Shown here piece by piece: positions 36,828 through 45,766 of a stretch of 64,000 nucleotides of DNA. The notes beneath the pieces were generated by a model. That model made no database searches. It saw nothing but the letters and a program-made list of their open reading frames with translations, and was not told the DNA's origin. Where the stretch lies: positions 10,994,341 through 11,058,340 of the forward strand of contig NZ_KQ976354.1 of NCBI RefSeq assembly GCF_000346485.2, in the 5' to 3' direction. The DNA is from Scytonema hofmannii PCC 7110 (GTDB taxonomy: Bacteria > Cyanobacteriota > Cyanobacteriia > Cyanobacteriales > Nostocaceae). The stretch's first letter is position 1; every line of letters begins with the position of its first letter. A program made the translations under genes and the position numbers.

Positions 36828-38042
36828 ATGTCCAAAAACATTAAACTACTCCACATTACTACCGTACCCGAATCATTCAACTTTTTTAAAGGACAAATAG
36901 GCTACATGAAGGCACGAGGAGTTGAAATTCATGCCCTATCCTCTCCCGGAGACCTTCTAGAAGAATTCGGCAAGCGCGAGCAAGTGCCTACATATGCAGT
37001 TACAATGCCACGAAGCATTACCCCATTAAAAGACATTTACTCTATATTTCAAATTTGGCAGCACATACGACGTATTTGTCCCCATATAGTTCATACTCAC
37101 ACTCCCAAAGGTGGTCTATTAGGAACGATCGCTGCTTGGCTTGCAGGAGTACCTGTTCTGATTTACCATATTCATGGTTTACCACTGATGACGGCAAAAG
37201 GCTACAAGCGCGTATTGCTGACCTGGAGTGAAAAAGTTTCTTGCTTGCTAGCACATCGAGTTATTAGCGTCAGTCACTCAATTCGTAAAGTTGCCATTAG
37301 GGAAGGTCTTTGTCCACCAGAAAAGATAACAGTGATGTTAGGAGGTAGCTACAATGGTGTAGACGCATCAGATCGGTTTAACCTTGCCAATTTACCTTCC
37401 AACACCCGTCTAGAAATACGCAGAAAATACAGTATTCCAAAAGATGCGATCGTCCTTGGGTTTGTTGGTCGCCTCGTTCGCGATAAAGGCGTAGAAGAAT
37501 TAGTAGGAGCATGGCAAATCTTACGAGAAGAATTTCCCAACCTGCATTTACTTGTTGTTGGCTATTTTGAACCCCAAGATCCACTCTCTGACGATGCCAA
37601 AGAATTACTCATGAGCGACCCGCGCATTCATATGACTGGAAGAATGAGTCATATGCCACCATTGTATGCAGCAATGGACATCTTTACCTTACCTACTTAT
37701 CGTGAAGGATTGGGCGACGTTCTTTTAGAAGCATCAGCAATGAAATTACCTGTAGTCGCCACTGATATTCCAGGCTGTGTGGATGCCGTAGAAGATGGCT
37801 ATACGGGACTACTAGTCCCACCTTGCGATCCTGAGGTATTAGCCGAGAAAATTCGGAAATATATACAAAATGCTAAATTACGCTACCAACACGGAAACGC
37901 AGGACGCGATCGCATTTTACAAAAATTCCGTCAAGAACCCATTTGGGAAGCCTTATACCAAGAGTATTTAAAACTTTTACCTCCCGATTCTGCATCAGGT
38001 ATTGAAGAAGAGATAGTGCTGCTTCATTCCAAACTTTTTTAG
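36828..38042 (+). CDS. GT4-family glycosyltransferase (PglA/CapM-like)
   Basis: 404 residues. The N-terminus KLLHITTVPESFNFFKGQIG and HTHTPKGGLLGTIAAWLAGV near 90 are characteristic of the PglA/WbnK-type group, which often adds the second sugar to a lipid-linked first sugar. The C-terminal GT-B half shows GFVGRLVRDKGVEELVGAW near 205 and IFTLPTYREGLGDVLLEASA near 285. CAGGAGCAAAAACA before the ATG is a good ribosome binding site. It is followed 18 bases later by the PglC-like initiating transferase, a common pairing. Confidence 0.9.
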   Translation: MSKNIKLLHITTVPESFNFFKGQIGYMKARGVEIHALSSPGDLLEEFGKREQVPTYAVTMPRSITPLKDIYSIFQIWQHIRRICPHIVHTHTPKGGLLGTIAAWLAGVPVLIYHIHGLPLMTAKGYKRVLLTWSEKVSCLLAHRVISVSHSIRKVAIREGLCPPEKITVMLGGSYNGVDASDRFNLANLPSNTRLEIRRKYSIPKDAIVLGFVGRLVRDKGVEELVGAWQILREEFPNLHLLVVGYFEPQDPLSDDAKELLMSDPRIHMTGRMSHMPPLYAAMDIFTLPTYREGLGDVLLEASAMKLPVVATDIPGCVDAVEDGYTGLLVPPCDPEVLAEKIRKYIQNAKLRYQHGNAGRDRILQKFRQEPIWEALYQEYLKLLPPDSASGIEEEIVLLHSKLF

Positions 38043-38060
38043 AAAACAGAGGATACATCA

Positions 38061-38726
38061 ATGATTACCAAATATTTACCAGGTGCTTATTTCTCTAGAC
38101 ATAGCAAAATCATCAAGTCTCTGCTAGATAAAGTTGTTGCAGCAATTGCACTACTAATTCTTTCGCCACTGATGTTGATACTGGCGATCGCCATCTACAT
38201 TCAGATGGGTCACCCAATTTTCTTCACCCAACCCCGTCCCGGTAAAAACGCTCGTATTTTTACCTTCTATAAATTTCGGACAATGACAGACCATCGCGAT
38301 GAAAAAGGCAATCTTCTTCCTGATGAAAAACGCCTGACAGCATTTGGGCAATTTCTCCGCAAAACCAGTTTAGACGAACTTCCTCAATTATGGAATGTCC
38401 TCAAAGGAGACATGAGTTTTGTCGGTCCCCGCCCATTATTAGTGAGATACCTCGATCGCTACACATCCGAACAAGCACACCGCCACGAAGTCAAACCAGG
38501 TATCACGGGTTTAGCACAAATTAAAGGTCGTAACGCTATTAGTTGGGAGGAAAAATTTAAACTTGATGTTTGGTACGTAAATAATTGGAGTTTATGGCTG
38601 GACTTAAAAATTCTTTATCTAACAGCCTTTAAAGTTTTGCAGCAAGAAGGAATCAGCCAACAAGGCTATATTTCATCAGAAGAATTTAGAGGTCAGTTGA
38701 ATCCCACAGTCAGTAAATTGAGTTAA
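38061..38726 (+). CDS. Initiating sugar-phosphate transferase (PglC-like, bacterial sugar transferase)
   Basis: 221 residues, the short monotopic form. A single re-entrant hydrophobic segment (about 22-48) is followed by FTFYKFRTM near 73, the catalytic Asp-Glu pair in SLDELPQLWNVLKGDMSFVG near 110, GPRPL and a KPGITGLAQIKGRN block near 150. It should attach the first sugar phosphate to undecaprenyl phosphate. With the dehydratase, aminotransferase and PglA-like enzyme in the same cluster, a bacillosamine-type or other amino-deoxy sugar is a plausible first sugar (inference). It is the one initiating enzyme seen in the cluster. Confidence 0.93.
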   Translation: MITKYLPGAYFSRHSKIIKSLLDKVVAAIALLILSPLMLILAIAIYIQMGHPIFFTQPRPGKNARIFTFYKFRTMTDHRDEKGNLLPDEKRLTAFGQFLRKTSLDELPQLWNVLKGDMSFVGPRPLLVRYLDRYTSEQAHRHEVKPGITGLAQIKGRNAISWEEKFKLDVWYVNNWSLWLDLKILYLTAFKVLQQEGISQQGYISSEEFRGQLNPTVSKLS

Positions 38727-38782
38727 GCGATCGCCTACTCTCTGGGTACTCTGCGCCTAGTAAGGTTAAAAAATAATTTGTT

Positions 38783-38817
38783 GAACCGCAGAGGACGCAG
38801 AGAACACAGAGAAAAGA
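38783..38817. repeat. Dispersed GAGGACGCAGAGAA-type repeat before a secreted enzyme gene
   Basis: AACCGCAGAGGACGCAGAGA and following bases are a variant of the repeat before other cluster genes. A TTG-initiated extension of the downstream gene would translate it, which is unlikely. Confidence 0.7.
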
Positions 38818-38873
38818 GAAATAATGCTACCAAACTTTCTTCTTCGCAACGAGTGCGTGAGACAAAAATATAT

Positions 38874-40772
38874 ATGCAAAACTTCACCGCATTTACCAGA
38901 GCTATAGCCATAACTACAGCCTTATGGCTCAGTACTATACTACCAACCGTACCATCAAAAACGGTAAGAACAGTCATAGACAATGAAAGAGGATTGTACT
39001 ACGTATTTCCCCACGATCAAGACTGGACAAAAGTTGGTGCTTACATAGGTTTACCTCATTATAATGATATTTTCTCCGCCATGAATCCCGAAGCCATTCA
39101 AGGTATTCATGGGCGTTTTCAACACTTTCATCCCCAGGATGAAGATGACTATGTTTATTTTCCATATGCTGAGTTAAAAAAATATGAATTAGATGAGTTA
39201 GCCCAACGCCGTCCTCCTCTTTGGATAACTGCCACTTATCAAGGAAAGAAAAGACCTGTCATTTTTGAGTGGCAATCAAAAGAAAAAGCACAAGCAGTTA
39301 ATATTGGCGACCAACGCTATATTGATTTTTTTATTAAAAACTATATCCGCAACAGACTTCAAAAAGGTTCATATCAAAATTTGTGGGTGGGATTAGACAA
39401 TTGTGCTTTTATCTACAATCTTTATGGTGTATTTGATGATCGAGGCAATTATACTAACAAAATAAAATGGGATAAATCGTTTCCACAAAATGATAGAGAA
39501 TTTTTACAAGCAGTTCAATACTTTTTTAAACGTTTAAAAGAACTTGCACCAGATATCAAAACTATTTGTAATGAAGGAAGCATCTCTGATGAGAGCCAGT
39601 ATAAAGAAATCTTTGCTCATACTGATGGAGTATTACTAGAAGATTTTCTTGGCGAAATTTATAGTTCTGGTAGCGATTATGCAAGGTTAAGAACTTATCG
39701 TTCTTACAGACGAATGCAAAATTTTTCAGCCAATAAAGTACAGATATATCAACCTAACACGCGTAACAAAGATGAACTTATTCGCAATATGTATCTTGCT
39801 TATTTGATTTTTGCAGGCGAAAACCGCTTTTATAGTGGTGATGATGGTCACAGTCTAGAAATCGATCCAAAACGCTATACAAAAATTAAGAATTTACTTG
39901 GCAATTCTACAAATCCAGCACAAGACAAACAAGAGCTAGGCAAAGGTGAAGGATACCGTCTTTATTGGAGAATTTTTGAGGGAGGAATTGCTTATTTTAA
40001 TTTAACAGGAAAAACTCAGATAATAAATTTAAACTCAGGTAAGAAATACTTTGATGAAAATGGAAATTCTATAAAACGTATTTCCATTAAGGATAAAGAA
40101 GCAAAGTATACGCTTTTCACTGCTGGAAGTCGAACTGCAAAACCTGTATTTTATCCAATCAGAACAACATCTGTGGCTGATTCAGTTTCTGTTCAACTCA
40201 GCACAACAGCACCAAATGCATCTATTCGGTACACTCTTGATGGTAGTGAACCCAGTCAAAAATCTTTACTTTATACAAGCTCAATTAAGCTAACTAAAAG
40301 TACAGTACTGAAAGCTAAAGCTTTTGGCTTAAATTTACACGAAAGCTTTGTTTCTACAACTCTTTATAGTATTACAAATAAACAACCATCTGTAGAATTT
40401 TATCTCAATAGCAACAGTGGTAGCGAATTTCTTAAAGCCGATTATCCCTTAGTATCGCTCAGCCATCTTTCAGCAAAACCTATAACAGTTAATTATTCTG
40501 TCACAGGTGGAACAGCAACAAGCAATGAAGATTATAACTTACTTTCCGGAACTCTCACCTTTTTACCAGGAGAAAAGTATAAGTATTTTCCTATTGAAAT
40601 TAGAAATGATAGCAAAATCGAAAACAATGAAACTATCAAAGTATCACTTTTGCAATCTAATAATGCAAATTTAGGAAATCAGAGACTGTATACATACACT
40701 ATTCAAGATAACGATCGCTCATCTTTCAAAAAAACCGGGTTTCTTACAAATTATACAATCTCTATCCCTTGA
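38874..40772 (+). CDS. Secreted glycosidase-like protein with chitobiase C-terminal-like and Calx-beta domains
   Basis: 632 residues from the ATG that begins a signal-peptide-like stretch (AIAITTALWLSTILPTVPS). Residues about 30-385 look like a TIM-barrel hydrolase of the hypothetical glycosyl hydrolase group: IFEWQSKEKAQAVN, NLWVGLDNCAF, TICNEGSIS and GVLLEDFLGE offer acidic candidates for catalysis. Residues about 420-500 resemble the chitobiase/beta-hexosaminidase C-terminal domain (SIRYTLDGSEPSQKS), and about 505-620 a Calx-beta domain (VTGGTATSNEDYNLLSGTLTFL). It probably trims or releases exopolysaccharide outside the inner membrane. The catalytic class is inferred. Confidence 0.72.
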   Translation: MQNFTAFTRAIAITTALWLSTILPTVPSKTVRTVIDNERGLYYVFPHDQDWTKVGAYIGLPHYNDIFSAMNPEAIQGIHGRFQHFHPQDEDDYVYFPYAELKKYELDELAQRRPPLWITATYQGKKRPVIFEWQSKEKAQAVNIGDQRYIDFFIKNYIRNRLQKGSYQNLWVGLDNCAFIYNLYGVFDDRGNYTNKIKWDKSFPQNDREFLQAVQYFFKRLKELAPDIKTICNEGSISDESQYKEIFAHTDGVLLEDFLGEIYSSGSDYARLRTYRSYRRMQNFSANKVQIYQPNTRNKDELIRNMYLAYLIFAGENRFYSGDDGHSLEIDPKRYTKIKNLLGNSTNPAQDKQELGKGEGYRLYWRIFEGGIAYFNLTGKTQIINLNSGKKYFDENGNSIKRISIKDKEAKYTLFTAGSRTAKPVFYPIRTTSVADSVSVQLSTTAPNASIRYTLDGSEPSQKSLLYTSSIKLTKSTVLKAKAFGLNLHESFVSTTLYSITNKQPSVEFYLNSNSGSEFLKADYPLVSLSHLSAKPITVNYSVTGGTATSNEDYNLLSGTLTFLPGEKYKYFPIEIRNDSKIENNETIKVSLLQSNNANLGNQRLYTYTIQDNDRSSFKKTGFLTNYTISIP

Positions 40773-40831
40773 TTGTTCGCCCAGAAACTCTGTTTTTGAA
40801 GTATCTAGTCAATTAAATTAGGAATCAAACC

Positions 40832-41893
40832 ATGGTAACTCAAATTATTACTTTATCCAGTGACTTATGGATGAACACCTTGAAAACACTTCCACATGAT
40901 ATTTATCACGAACCGGAGTATATATACGTGGATGCCATTAGAACTAACACAATACCAGAAGCTATTTTATTGACTCAAGATGATAAACTCTTCTTTTTAC
41001 CTTATTTACTACGCTGTTGCGCTCCAGAGGAAAAAGAAGTTTTTGATGTTATCTCTCCTTATGGATATCCCGGAATTTTGTTCAATGAAGCAGCAACTCA
41101 TTCACCTCAGTTTTTAAAACAAGCAATTGAAGAGTTAAAGACTGTATTGTTTTATAAAAACGTGTGCTCGGCATTTTTTCGACTTCACCCAATTCTTAAT
41201 CAAGGTTTAGACAAGCTTTTACCTCCTCGTGTTTGTCAAGTCAGTGGTGAAACTATTTCTATCAATTTAGAGCTTTCTGAAGTAGAAATATGGCAACAAA
41301 CGCGCAATAGCGATCGCACGAGAATTAGTAAGTGCAAACGTGCGGGTATGGTAGCCAAAATGGTTCCATTTATGGAGTACATCGATGATTTTATTGAAAT
41401 ATATGAAGAAACAATGCATCGCGTGGAGGCTAATAATTCCTATTACTTTGATTATAGCTACTATTTAAATTTGGCAATCTTAGGCAAAAAAATTCATTTA
41501 TGTATTGTTGAATGGCAAGGGGAAGTCACTTGTGCTGGGTTGTTCACAGAATGCTGTGGTATTGTACAATTCCATCTTTCAGGAACAAGAGAGCGATTTT
41601 TGAAACAAGCACCAAGTAAACTCATGTTAGATTATGTGAGATTTTGGGCTAAAGAACGAGGCAATAAAGTTTTCCATTTGGGCGGTGGAGTGGGAAGTTC
41701 TCATGATAGCCTTTATGAGTTTAAATCAGGTTTTTCCAAACAAAGACACAATTTTTTAACCATGCGCCTGATTATTAATGAAAAAAAGTATCTGGATCTA
41801 GTTAATTTCCAAGCACAAATGTTGGAGACAGAACCTGAAAAATTACTCGTCAATGGTTTTTTCCCCGCATATCGTTGCACAGCCATCAAATAG
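40832..41893 (+). CDS. FemAB/BioF2-like acyltransferase
   Basis: 353 residues, a full double-GNAT FemAB-type protein. Visible features are IWQQTRNSDRTRISKCKRAG near 155, where basic residues bind the acyl donor, VEWQGEVTCAGLFTECCGIVQFHLSGT near 225, and KVFHLGGGVGSSHDSLYEFKSGF near 275, the fold's conserved end. Members in capsule clusters are thought to acylate or aminoacylate amino sugars. It is a second, longer relative of the protein at 30533-31285. The stop lies 17 bases before the chosen start of the aminotransferase. Confidence 0.8.
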   Translation: MVTQIITLSSDLWMNTLKTLPHDIYHEPEYIYVDAIRTNTIPEAILLTQDDKLFFLPYLLRCCAPEEKEVFDVISPYGYPGILFNEAATHSPQFLKQAIEELKTVLFYKNVCSAFFRLHPILNQGLDKLLPPRVCQVSGETISINLELSEVEIWQQTRNSDRTRISKCKRAGMVAKMVPFMEYIDDFIEIYEETMHRVEANNSYYFDYSYYLNLAILGKKIHLCIVEWQGEVTCAGLFTECCGIVQFHLSGTRERFLKQAPSKLMLDYVRFWAKERGNKVFHLGGGVGSSHDSLYEFKSGFSKQRHNFLTMRLIINEKKYLDLVNFQAQMLETEPEKLLVNGFFPAYRCTAIK

Positions 41894-41910
41894 TAAAGAG
41901 GGAGATGGAG

Positions 41911-43137
41911 ATGATAAAACCTATTTTACTTTCAACACCCCACATGGGCGATCGCGAACTGGAATTTGTGAAAGAGGCGTTTGACACAAACTGGATTGCC
42001 CCTGTAGGACCCCATGTCGATGCTTTCGAGCAAGAATTTTGTCAACTGACTGGTGCGCGTCATGCGGCTGCTTTAAGTTCTGGAACAGCAGCACTTCATT
42101 TAGCGTTAAGATTAGTTGGCGTTGAACGTGGCGATGAAGTTTTTTGTTCGACACTCACATTTATTGCCACTGCTAACCCAATAACATATCTAGGCGCAAA
42201 ACCAGTTTTTATCGATAGCGATCTGATGACTTGGAACATGAATCCCGACTTATTGTGGGAAGCATTAGAACGCCGTTCCAGACGCGGTAAATTCCCTAAA
42301 GCCGTTGTTCTGGTGCATCTCTACGGTCAAAGTGCAGATATCGATCCCATTGTGGAAATTTGCGCTCATTATGAGATTCCTTTGATAGAAGATGCGGCTG
42401 AATCGTTAGGAGCAACTTACAAAGGTCGAGCAACGGGTACTTTTGGGCGCATTGGGATATACTCGTTCAACGGGAATAAAATTATTACTACCTCTGGTGG
42501 TGGAATGTTAGTTTCTGATGACGAAAAACTCGTAGCCAAAGCCCGTTTTCTAGCAACCCAAGCACGAGATTTAGCTCCTCATTACCAACACTCCGACATA
42601 GGCTATAACTATCGCCTCAGTAATGTTTTAGCAGGAATTGGTCGGGGTCAATTGCGTGTTTTGAATGAGCGAATAGCTGCTAGACGCCGAAACTATGAGA
42701 CTTACGCAGCAGCGTTGGGAAATTTACCAGGAATTGAATTCATGCCTGAAGCTGATTTTGGACGAGCCACGCGATGGTTGACCTGTTTAACCATTGACCC
42801 AGAAGCTTTTGGCGCAGATCGAGAACAGGTTCGGTTAGCACTTGCCAAACAGCAGATAGAAACTCGTCCTGTATGGAAGCCCCTGCATTTACAACCCGTA
42901 TTTACTAAAAGTAAATGTATTGACGGTGTGATTGCTGAATATTTATTTGCACGCGGTTTGTGCTTGCCCTCTGGATCTAATCTTACAGTAGAAGACTTAG
43001 AGAGAGTAATTTCTGTGATCGAGTTTGTACATAACTGTCACTCTCTGGTCTCTCGTCCCCAGGCGGAGCCTGGGAATGCAGTCTGCGAGACTCTGCCTCA
43101 CCAGCTTTTGCTGAATGCAGGAGGCGGAGCCTCTTAA
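41911..43137 (+). CDS. DegT/DnrJ/EryC1/StrS aminotransferase (PglE-like)
   Basis: 408 residues from the ATG six bases after AGAGGGAG. PLP-enzyme features: SSGTAALHLALRLVGV near 55, LIEDAAESLGATYKGR near 158, and the Schiff-base lysine in YSFNGNKIITTSGGGML near 190. It should aminate the 4-keto sugar made by the dehydratase at 27326, giving a 4-amino-4,6-dideoxy sugar. The normal end is near VISVIEFVHN; the last 30 or so residues (SRPQAEPGNAV..., NAGGGAS) are translated from an intergenic repeat, so the C-terminal tail is probably unstructured and recently acquired. Confidence 0.92.
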   Translation: MIKPILLSTPHMGDRELEFVKEAFDTNWIAPVGPHVDAFEQEFCQLTGARHAAALSSGTAALHLALRLVGVERGDEVFCSTLTFIATANPITYLGAKPVFIDSDLMTWNMNPDLLWEALERRSRRGKFPKAVVLVHLYGQSADIDPIVEICAHYEIPLIEDAAESLGATYKGRATGTFGRIGIYSFNGNKIITTSGGGMLVSDDEKLVAKARFLATQARDLAPHYQHSDIGYNYRLSNVLAGIGRGQLRVLNERIAARRRNYETYAAALGNLPGIEFMPEADFGRATRWLTCLTIDPEAFGADREQVRLALAKQQIETRPVWKPLHLQPVFTKSKCIDGVIAEYLFARGLCLPSGSNLTVEDLERVISVIEFVHNCHSLVSRPQAEPGNAVCETLPHQLLLNAGGGAS

Positions 43138-43150
43138 GAAGATATTCCCA
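43051..43150. repeat. Palindromic repeat cluster overlapping the aminotransferase 3' end
   Basis: CCCAGGCGGAGCCTGGGAAT and AGGCGGAGCCTC are hairpin-forming units of a dispersed repeat; the same TTCCCAGGC element recurs at 43144-43152. The stop TAA of the aminotransferase gene lies within it. Confidence 0.75.
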
Positions 43151-43241
43151 GGCAGTCGCGATGAAAAAATTTCATCACCAATCATGAAAATCTTCCTCCC
43201 CTACTCCCTACTCCCCACTCCCCACTCCCTATTTTTAAATT

Positions 43242-45449
43242 ATGGAATTCCAAGAATCTTCCTTCATACTTGATAAATATTGGTACATAGCCAAACGCCG
43301 TTGGCTAACTATCATAGCAGTATTTTTTCCAGTTTTTCTAGTGTTTACTTTAGCTTCATTTATGCTGAAAAAACCATTTTATGCAGCAGAAGGAAAGCTC
43401 ATTTTTGAAAGAACAAATACAATTTCTGCCCTTACAGGAGTAGGAGCAGAAATTGGGAAGTTAGAGTCAGTGGTACAGGAGAAAAGTAACCCTCTTAACA
43501 CAGAAGCAGAAATTATACGTTCTATTCCTATTGTCAAAAAAGTTATTAATCAACTTAACTTACAAGAGAAGAACGGGCAGCCTCTAAAATATAAGGATTT
43601 TCTGAAACAACTAACTGTAAATGATATTCAAAGAACCGACATACTCAAGGTGTCCTATATGGATACTAACCCTGCAAAGGCTGCACGAGTTGTTAACGCT
43701 TTGATGGAGAATTATTTAGAGCAGAATATTTATGCCCACAGAACCCAAGCAACAGTTGCCCGTAAGTTTTTGGAAAAACAGGTTCCCAATGCAGAATTAA
43801 TTGTCAAGAGAGCAGAAGCGGAACTGCGTGAGTTCAAAGAAAAAAACAAAGTTGTTGCCCTAGGACAAGAAGCAACCAAAGCAGTAGAAGTGATTGCAGA
43901 GTTGCACAAACAACTCGGAAACACTGCATCTGAAATCGTCAATGTCGATTTTCAGGCTGAAACAATTCGCCAACAATTAAGCATGAACCTGAAAAAGGCA
44001 GTCACCACGACTTCCCTCAGCCAGTCTCCAGGGGTACAGGATATTCTCAAAGAAGTTCAGCAAACCGAGTCTCAACTTGCAGTTAGGCGGACTGTTCTCC
44101 AAGAAGAACATCCCGAAATCCAAAATTTAGAAAACAAGTTAACAGTTTTACAACAGATACTGCAAAGGCGAACAAAACAGGTTGCAGGAACAACACCTGT
44201 AAATCAAAATGATAACCTTCAAGTAGGGATTTTGCAACAGCAACTCTCTGCTAAATTAGTAGAATTAGAGTCAACTCACCAAGGGTTAAGTCATAAATTA
44301 TCAGCTTTAAACAAGTTAGAAACAATTTACAGAGAACGGCTCAAAAATTTGCCTCAGCTAGAACAGCAACAGCGTGAAGCTGAACGCAACGTACAAGTGG
44401 CGCAATCTACTTATTTACTTCTTCAACAAAAGCTGCAAGAGAGTAGAATTGCAGAAAATCAAAATATAGGTAATGCTAGGATGGCATCTGCGGCAGAAAT
44501 TCCAGATGAACCCGTGTCTTCTAGAACGCTTGTCTATGTAAGTGCAGCTTTAGTAGCTAGTTTGGCTTCTTTGGCGACTATTTATCTATTGGAAGCAACA
44601 GATAAATCAATCAAAACCATTGATGAAGCAAAGCAGTTATTGGGATTGACTTTATTAGGAGTTATTCCTTCTTTTTATAAGTCGAAAAAATTGCCTCGCA
44701 GTTATCAACAGCTAGAATTACAAGCACATCAACTTGTAGTTAGGGATACTCCTCGCTCATATCTTAGTGAGGCTTTCCGGATGCTGCGGGCAAATTTGAA
44801 ATTTGTGAGTGCTGATAAAGAAATTAGAGTAATAGTTGTGACTAGCTCTATACCTAAAGAAGGAAAATCAACAATTGCTGCTAATTTAGCCATAGCTATG
44901 GCTCAAATGGAACGAAAAGTCTTACTGATAGATGGAGATTTACATCGTCCAGTTCAACAGCAGATTTGGGAGTTACCTAATAACAAAGGTTTAAGCAATG
45001 CGATCGTGGGACAGGTTGATGTTAAGACAGCGATCGCAAAAGTTATGGATAATTTATATGTCCTCACTTCTGGAGTTGTACCTCCTTCTCCAGGGTCTCT
45101 CCTTGACTCAAAACGCATGGCTGGTTTAATTGACAGTTTTGCATCTCAGTACGACTTTGTCATCATTGATGCTCCATCCTTAACTGTTGCGGCTGATGCG
45201 GTGACGTTAGGTCAAATGGCTGACGGTGTATTGTTTGTGGTGCGACCTGGGGTCATTGATGCTACCAATGCTATCTTTGCTAAAGAACTTTTGGAAAAAT
45301 CAGGGCAGAATGTTTTGGGGCAAGTGGTGAATGGAGTAATTTCCAACAATGAACGCTATAGTTACTACTTTACTGAAGAATACAGTTCTGATACTCAGGT
45401 CATTAGAAATCGGGTGTCTCGATTGGGTAATATGAGCAGAAGAGTCTAA
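43242..45449 (+). CDS. Wzc-like polysaccharide co-polymerase and tyrosine autokinase
   Basis: 735 residues. An N-terminal Wzz domain is bounded by membrane helices near 20-40 and 425-447, with a long coiled coil (about 165-400) in the periplasm. The cytosolic BY-kinase domain has Walker A SSIPKEGKSTIAANLAI near 533, A' VLLIDGDLHRP near 563 and B FVIIDAPS near 640. A C-terminal tyrosine cluster (YSYYFTEEYS) is the expected autophosphorylation site. It controls chain length and export of capsule or exopolysaccharide. No wza-like outer membrane gene or wzb phosphatase is in the cluster. It is the last gene on the plus strand. CCCTA/CCCCA heptamers precede the start. Confidence 0.95.
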   Translation: MEFQESSFILDKYWYIAKRRWLTIIAVFFPVFLVFTLASFMLKKPFYAAEGKLIFERTNTISALTGVGAEIGKLESVVQEKSNPLNTEAEIIRSIPIVKKVINQLNLQEKNGQPLKYKDFLKQLTVNDIQRTDILKVSYMDTNPAKAARVVNALMENYLEQNIYAHRTQATVARKFLEKQVPNAELIVKRAEAELREFKEKNKVVALGQEATKAVEVIAELHKQLGNTASEIVNVDFQAETIRQQLSMNLKKAVTTTSLSQSPGVQDILKEVQQTESQLAVRRTVLQEEHPEIQNLENKLTVLQQILQRRTKQVAGTTPVNQNDNLQVGILQQQLSAKLVELESTHQGLSHKLSALNKLETIYRERLKNLPQLEQQQREAERNVQVAQSTYLLLQQKLQESRIAENQNIGNARMASAAEIPDEPVSSRTLVYVSAALVASLASLATIYLLEATDKSIKTIDEAKQLLGLTLLGVIPSFYKSKKLPRSYQQLELQAHQLVVRDTPRSYLSEAFRMLRANLKFVSADKEIRVIVVTSSIPKEGKSTIAANLAIAMAQMERKVLLIDGDLHRPVQQQIWELPNNKGLSNAIVGQVDVKTAIAKVMDNLYVLTSGVVPPSPGSLLDSKRMAGLIDSFASQYDFVIIDAPSLTVAADAVTLGQMADGVLFVVRPGVIDATNAIFAKELLEKSGQNVLGQVVNGVISNNERYSYYFTEEYSSDTQVIRNRVSRLGNMSRRV

Positions 45450-45534
45450 GAAACTTGACTAACTCTTGGGCTATCGAAACCATTGGGTTGAAGTGTCCAG
45501 TTGCTGGCAAGGTTGCTATCAGGATACGAGCCAT
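45450..45534 (-). pseudogene. N-terminal remnant of a GT1 (UGT/MGT-type) glycosyltransferase
   Basis: From an ATG preceded by AGGAGAATACAA, the minus strand reads MARILIATLPATGHFNPMVS and IAQELVKF, the conserved start of GT1 glycosyltransferases acting on small molecules. After 28 codons the homology stops exactly where the wzc stop codon lies. The frame then runs antisense into wzc. So a gene was cut by the rearrangement that brought in the end of the polysaccharide cluster. Confidence 0.75.
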
Positions 45535-45562
45535 TTGTATTCTCCTGCTATCAAGACTGAAG

Positions 45563-45766
45563 CTATTTTTCCGTGAGCTTGAGGTTAAGAGGTACTGCTT
45601 GTTGTGCTTGGTATTTTAAAACACCTACAAGTACTGGTAAACGAAACTCAGCACCACCCAAACCGATTAAACCTCCTAGCACACCAATTGGTATGGCATA
45701 GGTAAAAGCCAAGCGAGAAAGGTGTTTTTGAAAGATACCACCCAAAAAAGATGTATTTTTGCCCAT
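45563..45766 (-). pseudogene. N-terminal remnant of a TauE/SafE permease
   Basis: 67 codons. IPIGVLGGLIGLGGAEFRLP and the following VLVGVLKYQAQQAVPLNL are the first membrane helix and signature of TauE/SafE family sulfite/sulfonate exporters, normally about 260 residues. Homology ends at PLNL and a stop follows a few codons later. About three quarters of the protein is missing, so it is not expected to work. The start codon and N-terminus look intact. Confidence 0.75.
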
